A stretch of DNA of 13,672 bases. Source: Lonsdalea britannica. Its GTDB lineage: Bacteria > Pseudomonadota > Gammaproteobacteria > Enterobacterales > Enterobacteriaceae. The notes beneath the pieces were generated by a model. The model saw only the letters and a program-made list of their open reading frames with translations. It had not been told where the DNA came from and made no database searches. This document shows, in pieces, positions 7,640 to 13,672 of the stretch; the stretch's first letter is position 1; every line of letters starts with the position of its first letter. Both the position numbers and the translations under genes were made by a program. Location: positions 1-13,672 of the forward strand of contig NZ_CAMKXG010000074.1 in NCBI RefSeq assembly GCF_946477055.1, written 5' to 3'.

Positions 7640-7681
7640 ATTCTGCCGACGGTGAAAATAACGCCACGCCGTCGGTAGAAT
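7640..7681 (+). terminator. Strong stem-loop after the permease gene
   Basis: A 13-bp stem (7640-7652 with 7669-7681; core TCTGCCGACGG / CCGTCGGTAGA, one wobble pair) and a 16-nt loop begin 16 bp after the stop codon. It lacks a downstream T-run on either strand, so it may act as a Rho-dependent end-protector rather than as an intrinsic terminator. Confidence 0.5.
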
Positions 7682-7699
7682 GACAATCTATTCATCATG

Positions 7700-7718
7700 A
7701 GATAAAAAGCATTTTATT
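7700..7718 (+). promoter_or_regulatory. Possible KdgR-like operator upstream of the porin
   Basis: AGATAAAAAGCATTTTATT resembles the KdgR-box pattern AATRAAAYRNYRTTTYATT; the right half fits fully and the left half poorly. KdgR controls kdgM in Dickeya, so the context is suitable, but any AT-rich stretch gives partial matches. It lies about 130 bp upstream of the start codon. The porin's own -10 may be TATATT at 7814-7819, without a good -35. Confidence 0.22.
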
Positions 7719-7851
7719 TTATAGGGGCATATTGACTTCTCCCTTATCTAATAAAATCCCATCTCATTGTCCCGGCGACAAATAACGTTCATTTTTCTGT
7801 CATGTCGCGTCCCTATATTCGCAGCACTTTTAGCACAAACGGCGATCATTA

Positions 7852-8535
7852 ATGTTTTTACGTCATATTTTATTCATACCTTTATGCGTGATGTCTTTTC
7901 AATCGCAGGCGGTTTCTCTTTTCTGGAAACATGAATTCAGCGATGTTTCCCGAACCCATAGCGATAAATGGGGTATTGAACATCGTTTCAGTCAGGGACT
8001 AGGGTTGTCCGCGGAGTGGGAAACTCATCCGCGTGAGTCATCGGATGGTTCAGCTGGCAAGGCATTCAATCATTTACGTAAAGATAAAACGGAGTTTGGC
8101 GTCGATTACGCGTATGCGGTTTCCCCTGCGGTGACATTGACACCCGGCCTGACGTCGAGCATTTACGATGAAAAGCAAACCTGGAAACCGTCATTAAGCG
8201 CGGAATGGGTTGTGGTCGATAATATTGCGCTTGCGACGCGTTATCGCTACGAAATAACAGATTACGATGATAAACCCACCAAGCATACTCACCGTATCGA
8301 TGCGGGTGCCAAATATAAATTCAGCCACGCGACGCTATCTTATAAATATTCTCGTTATTTTAGCGATCAGCCTATTTTTGCTAAACGAGATACCGACTAC
8401 GAACATCAAGTCGAAATGAAAATTAAATTCCTGACCCACTGGCAATATGTCCTTGAGGTCACCAATGAATCCGTGTCAAAAAGCAGCGATAAACGGCAAA
8501 CCACCTACGCGACCGGATTTAAATACACGTTTTAA
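7852..8535 (+). CDS. KdgM-family outer-membrane porin (oligogalacturonate/oligosaccharide channel)
   Basis: 227-aa small monomeric beta-barrel porin; Dickeya KdgM has about 236 aa. Residues 1-20 are a signal peptide (basic MFLRH, hydrophobic core, cut after SFQSQA). The mature part shows alternating beta strands rich in Lys, Arg, Tyr and Trp, including the family landmarks WGIEHRF near the N-terminus, ATRYRYE (about 129-135), HRIDAGAKYKF (146-156), a DTDYEHQVEMKIKF strand, and a terminal aromatic strand ending FKYTF, the C-terminal Phe expected for BAM insertion. Family members are anion-selective and admit oligogalacturonates. No clear Shine-Dalgarno precedes ATG 7852, but the signal peptide supports this start. 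The gene looks more AT-rich than the following phytase gene, 21 bp downstream, with which it probably forms an operon. Confidence 0.85.
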   Translation: MFLRHILFIPLCVMSFQSQAVSLFWKHEFSDVSRTHSDKWGIEHRFSQGLGLSAEWETHPRESSDGSAGKAFNHLRKDKTEFGVDYAYAVSPAVTLTPGLTSSIYDEKQTWKPSLSAEWVVVDNIALATRYRYEITDYDDKPTKHTHRIDAGAKYKFSHATLSYKYSRYFSDQPIFAKRDTDYEHQVEMKIKFLTHWQYVLEVTNESVSKSSDKRQTTYATGFKYTF

Positions 8536-8556
8536 TCATAAGGTTCATGATCCGCT

Positions 8557-9834
8557 ATGACTATTTTCAAATGGGGTGCTGCCACGCTGGCGCTGATGAC
8601 AACCTTTCCGTTAATGGCCGCGCCCAAAGCGCCATTTACGCTGGAGCATGTCGTCACGCTGAGCCGTCACGGCGTTCGTCCGCAGACGGACACCGATGCG
8701 TTGAACAAAGCAACGGGTAAAACATGGCCCGAATGGACGGTACAGGACGGTCACCTTTCCGGCCACGGTTATGCCGGTATTCTCCATCAGGGCGCCTATC
8801 AGATCGCCCATTGGCGTGAAGCCGGTCTGCCCATCGGTACGAAATGTCCACAACCGGAGCAGGTCTTTGCCTGGTCCAGCCCGTTGCAAAGAACCCGTGC
8901 GACGGCGCAAGCGCTTCTCGACGGCATGTTTCCGGGGTGTGGACTCGCGGCAGGCAGCACACAGGAGAAGCTCGATCCGCTGTTTCAAAGCGTGGATATG
9001 GGTTTGAGCCAGCCAAATAAAGACATCGTCAAACAACAGATCACGGCGCGAACCGGCAGCGCAGACGATCTGAATAAACGCTATCAGCCCGCCATCTCGC
9101 TGCTGCGCGCGACGGTCTGCGCGGAGACGCCGTCGTCCTGCGAATTCCTCAACGCCCCGTGGAAGCTGGTGGAGAAAGAGCATGGCGTGTCGCTCAAAGG
9201 CCCGCTGTCGCCGGGATCGACGATAGGAGAAACTATCCGATTGCAGTACAGCGAAGGGCTGCCGCTGTCCCAGGTAGCGTTCGGCCACGCCCGTAATGCC
9301 CGCGAAGTCGCGGCGCTGATGGCGCTGCACGCGGCCAAATACGACCTGGTCAGCGATACTCCGGAGCTGGCGCGACACGGCGGGACGCTGCTGATGTCTC
9401 AGCTGGCCGCGGCGCTCACCGCGGGAACAACGGCATCCGCCCCCGAAAACCCTAGCCTGAAAGCGCCGCTGGTCATGTTCGTCGGCCATGACACCAACAT
9501 CGCCCAGATCCAGACCATGCTGCAGATGAACTGGCAGTTGGGCGACTATCCGCGCAACGATATCCCGCCGGGGGGCAGCCTGGCGTTCGAACGCTACCGT
9601 GACACCCACAGCGGTGAGCGTTATGTACGGCTGACGTTTAGCGCCATGTCGCTGGATCAGTGGCGTCATCTCAGCCCACTGACGACAGACGCGCCGCCGC
9701 TCATCGAGGAGTATCACGATAGTCATTGCCAGCAAACCGCCGTCGGTTGGCTCTGCCCGCTGGACCACATCGTCGAGAAGATGACGCGCTCTCAGGTCGC
9801 GGGTATAACGTCTCCGCAACCGCTGTTCCACTAG
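8557..9834 (+). CDS. Periplasmic histidine acid phosphatase, PhyK/AppA-type phytase
   Basis: 425-aa secreted phosphomonoesterase of histidine phosphatase clade 2. These enzymes hydrolyse phytate (myo-inositol hexakisphosphate) or sugar phosphates in the periplasm. Signal peptide: KWGAATLALMTTFPLMAA, cleaved near residues 21-22. Active site: RHGVRPQ (37-43) with nucleophilic His38, Arg112/Arg114 in SPLQRTRATAQ, and the proton donor in HDTNIA (311-316). RHGxRxP plus HDT is the phytase pattern; the glucose-1-phosphatase Agp has RHNLRAP and HDS. The segments TGKTWPEW, DGHLSGHGYA and DIPPGGSLAFERYRD match the Klebsiella phytase PhyK in register. Six cysteines allow three disulfides. The start ATG 8557 follows a TAAGG; an out-of-frame ATG lies at 8547. 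Second gene of the porin operon; ends at a hairpin facing the convergent deformylase. Confidence 0.88.
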   Translation: MTIFKWGAATLALMTTFPLMAAPKAPFTLEHVVTLSRHGVRPQTDTDALNKATGKTWPEWTVQDGHLSGHGYAGILHQGAYQIAHWREAGLPIGTKCPQPEQVFAWSSPLQRTRATAQALLDGMFPGCGLAAGSTQEKLDPLFQSVDMGLSQPNKDIVKQQITARTGSADDLNKRYQPAISLLRATVCAETPSSCEFLNAPWKLVEKEHGVSLKGPLSPGSTIGETIRLQYSEGLPLSQVAFGHARNAREVAALMALHAAKYDLVSDTPELARHGGTLLMSQLAAALTAGTTASAPENPSLKAPLVMFVGHDTNIAQIQTMLQMNWQLGDYPRNDIPPGGSLAFERYRDTHSGERYVRLTFSAMSLDQWRHLSPLTTDAPPLIEEYHDSHCQQTAVGWLCPLDHIVEKMTRSQVAGITSPQPLFH

Positions 9835-9846
9835 GTTTGCACTCAT

Positions 9847-9870
9847 CACGGGTGCTTTTCGGCGCCCGTG
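9847..9870. terminator. Hairpin between convergent phytase and deformylase genes
   Basis: CACGGGTGC (9847-9855) pairs with GCGCCCGTG (9862-9870) over 9 bp with one wobble and a TTTTCG loop. It lies 12 bp after the phytase stop and 62 bp beyond the deformylase stop, so it can serve both directions. There is no T-run next to it. Confidence 0.5.
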
Positions 9871-9932
9871 CCCCCTTCATTCTGGCGCTCTATCATCTCG
9901 TCACCACGACGATGGTGCTGAACGGATCGGTA

Positions 9933-10454
9933 TTAACCGCGCGGCGCGAGCTTACGACGCAGCTTTGCCAGCTGAGTTCGGATGCGGTTACGTTTCAGAT
10001 CGGACAGCTCATCGATCAGCGACAGACCGTCCAGATGATCGATTTCATGCTGGAGACACACGGCCAGCGCCCCACCCGCCTCTATCGCCTGACGCACGCC
10101 ATCCAGATCGGTATAAGCCACGCGTACGCGCTGAGCCCGCTCCGCAGGCAGCGGATGCTGCGGGATGGAGGAACACAGTTCGAGATGCGAGGTCTTTTCC
10201 TCAGATCGTTCCACCACCTCCGGGTTGATCAACGCCAAACGCTGGCGCACGCCGTGTTCGTCATCCATATCGATCACCACGATGCGCTGCGGGATCCCCA
10301 ACTGAATCGCGGCCAGCCCTGAATCGTTCATGCTCTCAATAACGCCAAACATCCGCTCCACCAGTGCATTAACGGAGGCATCGATCTTCTCGACGCGCAG
10401 GGACACCTTTTTCATGCGCGGATCGTCAATCCACACCAGTTCATTCGCAGACAT
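9933..10454 (-). CDS. Divergent peptide deformylase paralogue
   Basis: 173-aa protein of the peptide deformylase (PDF) family, metalloenzymes that remove the N-formyl group from nascent fMet peptides. Motif III is canonical: QHEIDHLDG (135-143) with metal ligands His136 and His140 and general base Glu137. Motif I GxGLAAxQ is DSGLAAIQ (44-51). Motif II, usually EGCLS, is ELCSS (92-96): the metal-ligand Cys94 is kept but its neighbours are changed. The C-terminus is basic (KRNRIRTQLAKLRRKL), which may contact RNA or the ribosome. The start is ATG 10454 with GGAG 6 nt upstream, located inside the end of the helicase gene, so the two overlap by 14 bp and are probably translationally coupled. It is not linked to fmt as a housekeeping def would be. 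Catalytic activity is likely but not certain. Confidence 0.82.
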   Translation of the reverse strand: MSANELVWIDDPRMKKVSLRVEKIDASVNALVERMFGVIESMNDSGLAAIQLGIPQRIVVIDMDDEHGVRQRLALINPEVVERSEEKTSHLELCSSIPQHPLPAERAQRVRVAYTDLDGVRQAIEAGGALAVCLQHEIDHLDGLSLIDELSDLKRNRIRTQLAKLRRKLAPRG

Positions 10455-11688
10455 GTTTTTCTCCGTGATTCTCTGCTTCTTGCTGTAAGCGAAGCAGTTG
10501 ACGACGCAGTGGTGCGTCGTGCGCATAAATATAGAGTCCATCAATCGCGCGGGTCATCAGCACGTTGATGGCGTTTAGCATGATACGCACTTTTACCGCC
10601 TCGGCATCGTCGAGACGCCCGGTTCCCTGAAACGCCGCGCCGTCCTCATAACGGGACGGGTCGATGACGATTTCACGGCGTTCTGCATCCCACGACACCG
10701 ACGGTCCCAGAATCAGCCCAACATAGTTGAGATCAAAGCCCTGCACCGTGTATACCGAGCCCACTTCGTCGATGGTATCTTCCCGCTCCGCCCACGGCAG
10801 GCGCTCGTTCGGCTTCGAGCGATCCCAGCGCAGCCGAAAAGCGCCCTCTTCGATGAAGTGATCCTGCCCGTCCAACCGGTAGGGGTAATCATAGGTCGAT
10901 AGCATTCGCGACAGTCCGCTGTCGGCGTTACGCCGCCGGATCGCCGTGTACATGGCCTGGGCATCGTCGAAGATTTTTAGCTCAAACGGCGGCTCGCCGG
11001 GCGCAGCCACGGGCAAAGGCTGCAGCTCACGCTGACAGAATTGGCCAATCCAGCGCTGCACCGACGTGGCCGCCTTCATCCTGAACTGATGCCGCAACAG
11101 ATGGACTTCGTGCGGGCCGTGGGCGATCAGTCGCTCAAGATCGCCTTCCCGCCACAGGCTTTTGGATTTCAGCACCTGCTGCTCGTCGAAAATCAGCACC
11201 ACACAGCGGGCGAGGCGCAAGATCTCTTCCAGATGATTGTCCTGAAAAAAGTGGTTGTAGCGGTCGCTGCGCGTCAGCAGCAAGTGGGCTTCATCCACCA
11301 GCACGATATCCACCTTGTCTTCGCGTTTATGCAGGCGATTGATGAACGTCGTCGGGCGCTCATAATCTTTTTTGCGAAGAGCGGATTGCGCCTCTGACGC
11401 GTTTTTATAGGCTTTGAGCATTTCGGGATGATTGACGAGCAACACGTTTTCGCTGCCGTACAACGGATGATCTGGCCGCTGACGCGCATCTCGCTGAAGA
11501 TCGGCGAACAGCGCATGCAGGAACACACTTTTGCCGGTGCCTGCTTCGCCCTGAATCACGAAGCATGCCTGAGAGGCGTGACGATGCTGACAGAGAAAGG
11601 CTTCTACGCGCTGCTTGAGCGCCAGTTGCTCATCCGACAGCGTTTTTTCTGGCGAGAGCTTAAAGCTCGCCCGGTTCATTTGAGACAT
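10441..11688 (-). CDS. DUF2075 superfamily-1 helicase-like ATPase
   Basis: 415-aa AAA/SF1-type NTPase of the DUF2075 group, related to the helicase domain of Schlafen group 3 proteins. Motifs in order: Walker A GEAGTGKS (47-54), Walker B/motif II VDEAH (131-135), motif III-like FDEQQ (167-171), motif IV LRHQFRM (198-204), motif V GSVYTVQGFDLNYVG (310-324) and motif VI NVLMTRAIDGLYIY (375-388). All ATP-binding and hydrolysis residues are present. It lacks an N-terminal nuclease or AlbA-type domain; the enzyme is essentially only the motor. The start is uncertain: ATG 11688 or ATG 11679 both lack a clear Shine-Dalgarno. Its stop overlaps the deformylase start, and the gene pair stands alone between convergent phytase and an unrelated transporter. 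The nucleic-acid substrate is unknown; an RNA or stalled-translation role is only an inference from the deformylase partner. Confidence 0.87.
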   Translation of the reverse strand: MSQMNRASFKLSPEKTLSDEQLALKQRVEAFLCQHRHASQACFVIQGEAGTGKSVFLHALFADLQRDARQRPDHPLYGSENVLLVNHPEMLKAYKNASEAQSALRKKDYERPTTFINRLHKREDKVDIVLVDEAHLLLTRSDRYNHFFQDNHLEEILRLARCVVLIFDEQQVLKSKSLWREGDLERLIAHGPHEVHLLRHQFRMKAATSVQRWIGQFCQRELQPLPVAAPGEPPFELKIFDDAQAMYTAIRRRNADSGLSRMLSTYDYPYRLDGQDHFIEEGAFRLRWDRSKPNERLPWAEREDTIDEVGSVYTVQGFDLNYVGLILGPSVSWDAERREIVIDPSRYEDGAAFQGTGRLDDAEAVKVRIMLNAINVLMTRAIDGLYIYAHDAPLRRQLLRLQQEAENHGEKHVCE

Positions 11689-11865
11689 AACGTTGGAATA
11701 ATCTGAGAGTAAGTCGGCTCTTCACCCCCGCGATAAGCGGCAAGGAGCGCCCGTCACTGGCATTGCCTCATTTCCAAAAGGAACGGAGCCCGGCCGCCGT
11801 TGACGCCTAATGAAAACATGCTGGCAAGGGGGTGACAACCTCGAAGACGTCCGCCCCCGTTTCAT

Positions 11866-11883
11866 CTCCCCCTTCCAAGGGAG
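11866..11883 (-). terminator. Short hairpin after the NicO gene
   Basis: CTCCCCCTTCCAAGGGAG forms a 6-7 bp stem (with G-T pairs) around a 4-6 nt loop, 7 bp past the NicO stop on the minus strand. No U-run follows; weak candidate terminator. Confidence 0.3.
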
Positions 11884-11890
11884 CGTGCGC

Positions 11891-12871
11891 TCAGCAACCG
11901 TTGTTAAGCGCATCGCCGATAGCGTTCGCCGGCAAGGTGGAGGAGAACAGCAGGAGCGCAAACAGGAACAGTAGCAAGCCGGAGGCCGCCAGCAGCCAGG
12001 GTCGCAGCGTGACAAACAACGGATGGCGCGCACGCTGATACAAGGACGCTGCCCGATCGCGTGACCGAATGACCCACGTCGCCAGCGCGCAGACCGCCAA
12101 CGCAGTTCCCAACGCCATCGCCATCACGGCGCCCACGCCCCAGTTGAAGCAGCCGACCGCATTGGCAAATGCCAGGATCATAATCGCGCCGGTGCAAGGC
12201 CGGATGCCGATTGCCGCAATCATGGCTAGCGCAGACGGCAGGTCGCGCGGCACCGCCGTCGGGTTAACGGCATGATGTCCGCAGCAGGCCGTCGGCTCGG
12301 CGGACAAGCACACACGAGGCCGCGCCAGCACGGACGACGCGCCCGTGGCCACAGGCGTACAACGATGGATGGTCGGACGGGTTCGTCTCCTGCGTAAGGC
12401 TCTTACGATCATCAAGATGGCGAACACCCCGATGTACAGGGCGCTGATTTTTTCCATATACCAGCGGCTCAGGCTGAGATCGCCCATCGACACATTGAGT
12501 AAAATCACCAACAAATAGACGAAAAAGATAGCCACGAGGCCCTGCGTCATGGCGCCAAGAAAGGCGATGGTTCTGGCGGAGGAGGCGTTCTCATGGGAGA
12601 CGCTAAGGTAGGTTGTGATGATGAATTTGCCATGACCGGGGCCGACCGCATGCAATACGCCGTAGGTGAAGCTGGCGGCCAGCAACAATACGCCATAGCC
12701 CACGTGTTGATTTCTGAGCTGCAGCAGATATCCCACCAGATAGCGATGGATATAGATCTGTATCGACAACATCACGGAGAGAAAATCGGACCAATAACTT
12801 ACGATCGTCGCGATCAATGCGATAAACAAAAACGCGGCAATACCGCACATCACCTGCTGTTTTCCTGACAT
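11891..12871 (-). CDS. NicO-family nickel/cobalt transporter (RcnA-like)
   Basis: 326-aa polytopic inner-membrane protein of the NicO family; RcnA exports Ni(II) and Co(II). Seen: an N-terminal TM segment (10-28), the family signature HAVGPGHGK (74-82) in the first helix pair, a central cytoplasmic loop with basic residues followed by a Cys/His cluster CCGHH (196-200), the second signature GIRPCTG (222-228), and further hydrophobic segments to residue 313. The central loop carries the short Cys-Gly-His cluster and not the long His-rich stretch of E. coli RcnA, as in HI1248-type relatives. The start is ATG 12871 with GGAGG 9 nt upstream. The in-frame pair TGA-TAA immediately before the start recalls the end of an upstream partner gene (often a DUF1007 protein in such operons), but no intact partner is present. 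No RcnR site was seen. Confidence 0.87.
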   Translation of the reverse strand: MSGKQQVMCGIAAFLFIALIATIVSYWSDFLSVMLSIQIYIHRYLVGYLLQLRNQHVGYGVLLLAASFTYGVLHAVGPGHGKFIITTYLSVSHENASSARTIAFLGAMTQGLVAIFFVYLLVILLNVSMGDLSLSRWYMEKISALYIGVFAILMIVRALRRRRTRPTIHRCTPVATGASSVLARPRVCLSAEPTACCGHHAVNPTAVPRDLPSALAMIAAIGIRPCTGAIMILAFANAVGCFNWGVGAVMAMALGTALAVCALATWVIRSRDRAASLYQRARHPLFVTLRPWLLAASGLLLFLFALLLFSSTLPANAIGDALNNGC

Positions 12872-12917
12872 CCTTATCAGCCTCCGCCTGTATTTTTCCC
12901 GACGGGATCATAGGCCG

Positions 12918-12993
12918 ATCGCCGCAAGAAATCACGTCGGAGACAAAAAGGCGTGTCGAGACCGGTGTTGTCGGATGTGCCGTTTGCGGCGAT
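12918..12993 (-). promoter_or_regulatory. Promoter region of the NicO gene with spaced 10-bp inverted repeat
   Basis: ATCGCCGCAA (12918-12927) is repeated in perfect inverse as TTGCGGCGAT (12984-12993), centres about 66 bp apart. A -10-like TATGAT lies beside it on the minus strand at 12908-12913 without a good -35. The two arms could be a pair of operator half-sites for a metal-responsive regulator (inference). The remaining 240-bp gap between the NicO and lipoprotein genes shows no gene. Confidence 0.3.
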
Positions 12994-13111
12994 TGCCCGT
13001 CCGAAAACCGCGCGCTTCTATCATGAACCGGCAGGTCGCGACGACAAACGGCAAAGCATGGCGGGACCGCGTTCTCTGCCGAAAACGTTATCTCATCGCC
13101 GAGGTCACGCC

Positions 13112-13456
13112 TTACTTATGACACTCAATTTTTTTATCTTCGATGACCTGTTTCAACGTCCCGTTATCGCCCTTGGTCCACCATTCGTAAACGTTGCCGA
13201 CGTAGCGGGCTCCACTGGCAGCAGGCACGTTAACCATCAAGATTTTGCCTTTATCCGGAATATTGACCAGCGCAGCATGATTCGGCTCGTTGCTGTAGTA
13301 CATCACCCCCAGTTTTGAGCCGTCGTCACAGACATACATCTGTTTCGACACGTCCATCTGCTCATTGCCGGGCACCATGAACTCAGCGGGATCGTTGGAA
13401 TGGCAGGCGGTTAACGCCACGCCGCCGACCAATGCAAAAATAATTGATTTTTTCAT
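13112..13456 (-). CDS. mliC: MliC/PliC-type lysozyme-inhibitor lipoprotein
   Basis: 114-aa envelope lipoprotein that inhibits C-type lysozyme, protecting peptidoglycan from host or competitor lysozymes. Lipoprotein signal MKKSIIFALVGGVALTAC with lipobox LTAC and lipidation Cys18; the following His-Ser (no Asp at +2) predicts outer-membrane sorting. The MliC domain is clear: YVCDDGSKLGVMYYSNE, AALVNIP, then the inhibitory SGARYVGNVYEWWTKGD block, whose conserved Ser and Lys insert into the lysozyme active site in characterised MliC. Two Cys in the domain (YVC and the terminal ECHK) probably form a disulfide. AAGGA lies 7 nt before ATG 13456 and only 4 nt before an adjacent ATG at 13459, so 13456 is chosen. 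Monocistronic, with its own promoter. Confidence 0.88.
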   Translation of the reverse strand: MKKSIIFALVGGVALTACHSNDPAEFMVPGNEQMDVSKQMYVCDDGSKLGVMYYSNEPNHAALVNIPDKGKILMVNVPAASGARYVGNVYEWWTKGDNGTLKQVIEDKKIECHK

Positions 13457-13483
13457 CATAAATTCCTTAGGAAGCCTGCAAAA

Positions 13484-13513
13484 AATATAGCAATTCCCAG
13501 GAAATACGCACAA
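13484..13513 (-). promoter_or_regulatory. Probable promoter of mliC
   Basis: Minus strand: an extended -10, TGC-TATATT (hexamer 13484-13489, 5 of 6), with a weak -35 TTGTGC (13508-13513) at 18 bp. It sits directly downstream of the terminator of the preceding gene and about 25 bp before the start, consistent with a separate transcription unit. Confidence 0.45.
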
Positions 13514-13560
13514 AAAAGGCCGGATGACGAAAGGACCTGATAGGCCATCGTCATCCGGCC
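13512..13560 (-). terminator. Strong intrinsic terminator of a gene entering from the right
   Basis: A perfect 12-bp stem (13518-13529 with 13549-13560, GGCCGGATGACG / CGTCATCCGGCC), a 19-nt loop and, on the minus strand, six U (13517-13512). The orientation is minus, ahead of mliC, so it closes an upstream minus-strand gene that lies mostly beyond the contig end. Confidence 0.88.
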
Positions 13561-13594
13561 AGAGCGACCGTACACCGCTTACGCGGCAAAGGCG

Positions 13595-13624
13595 TTAGAA
13601 GCTGAAGATGGAAGCGCCCTGCTC
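13595..13624 (-). CDS. Possible last codons of a truncated minus-strand gene
   Basis: The strong terminator just downstream requires a gene here. The frame ending at TAA 13595-13597 gives ...EQGASIFSF; another frame, ending at TAA 13579-13581, gives ...SSASNAFAA. The first is preferred but both are open to the adapter junction. Too short to identify the gene. Confidence 0.3.
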   Translation of the reverse strand, partial: EQGASIFSF

Positions 13625-13672
13625 CTGTCTCTTATACACATCTCCGAGCCCACGAGACTAAGGCGAATCTCG
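13625..13672 (+). other. Illumina Nextera adapter contamination (not genomic)
   Basis: 13625-13643 is the reverse complement of the Tn5 mosaic end, CTGTCTCTTATACACATCT. It is followed by the Nextera read-2 adapter CCGAGCCCACGAGAC (13644-13658), the 8-base i7 index TAAGGCGA (13659-13666, the N701 barcode) and ATCTCG (13667-13672), the first bases of the P7 flow-cell sequence. This is library read-through left untrimmed at the contig end and should be removed. It is not a biological transposon end. Confidence 0.98.

Noticed and set aside
8611..9849. 412-codon minus-strand open frame opposite the phytase gene
   Set aside because: Arg/Gln-rich translation with no family motifs; an antisense shadow of the high-GC phytase frame, which has a signal peptide and intact active-site motifs.
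10455..10544. N-terminal extension of the deformylase to 10544
   Set aside because: The added residues have no PDF similarity, and GGAG lies 6 nt before ATG 10454.
12872..13111. RcnR operator for the NicO gene
   Set aside because: No TACT-G-tract-AGTA type sequence was found.
1..13624. CRISPR arrays, tRNA or rRNA genes, insertion sequences
   Set aside because: No regularly spaced repeats, cloverleaf sequences, rRNA segments or transposase genes were recognised.
13625..13643. Tn5/IS50 mosaic end suggesting a mobile element
   Set aside because: It is followed by the Nextera adapter, barcode and P7 sequence, so it is a library artefact.

Overview
The window reads as one end of an Illumina-assembled contig from a Gram-negative enterobacterium. 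The best fit is the plant-associated Pectobacteriaceae (Dickeya/Pectobacterium/Brenneria/Lonsdalea-like). The reasons are a KdgM-family oligogalacturonate-type porin, a PhyK/AppA-type periplasmic phytase, a 2-oxo-acid decarboxylase of the indolepyruvate decarboxylase family, an MliC lysozyme inhibitor and a Gram-negative NicO metal exporter. The genus is an inference. The last 48 bases are not genomic: they are an Illumina Nextera transposase adapter with an i7 index, so biological sequence stops at 13624.

Layout. 1-1370 (minus): 5' part of a sugar-porter MFS transporter, cut by the window start. 1371-1865: AT-rich non-coding, with a good promoter for the transporter and a hairpin after the next gene. 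1866-3527 (minus): thiamine-diphosphate 2-oxo-acid decarboxylase. 3815-4639 (plus, divergent): arylesterase/non-haem haloperoxidase-type alpha/beta hydrolase, with a terminator. 4640-5032: AT-rich gap. 5033-5446 and 5478-6167 (plus): a GNAT acetyltransferase and a PAS-like/LuxR-HTH regulator in an apparent operon. They are followed by an NCS1 (CodB-like) permease at 6349-7623. 7852-8535 and 8557-9834 (plus): KdgM-family porin and periplasmic phytase, 21 bp apart. 9933-10454 and 10441-11688 (minus, convergent with the phytase): a divergent peptide deformylase paralogue whose start overlaps the end of a DUF2075 superfamily-1 helicase/ATPase gene. 11891-12871 (minus): NicO-family nickel/cobalt transporter. 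13112-13456 (minus): MliC-type lysozyme-inhibitor lipoprotein. 13512-13560: a strong minus-strand terminator that must belong to a gene entering from the right; only its last few codons precede the adapter.

How the genes fit together. Most of the window is ordinary accessory metabolism of a plant-associated enterobacterium: uptake (MFS, NCS1, KdgM), phosphate release (phytase), ketoacid decarboxylation (a possible auxin/fusel route) and envelope defence (MliC). Two pairs stand out. One is the porin-phytase operon, which suggests outer-membrane entry and periplasmic dephosphorylation of a polyanionic plant substrate. The other is the translationally coupled DUF2075 helicase and altered-motif deformylase, which has no obvious housekeeping role and is the best candidate here for an undescribed system.
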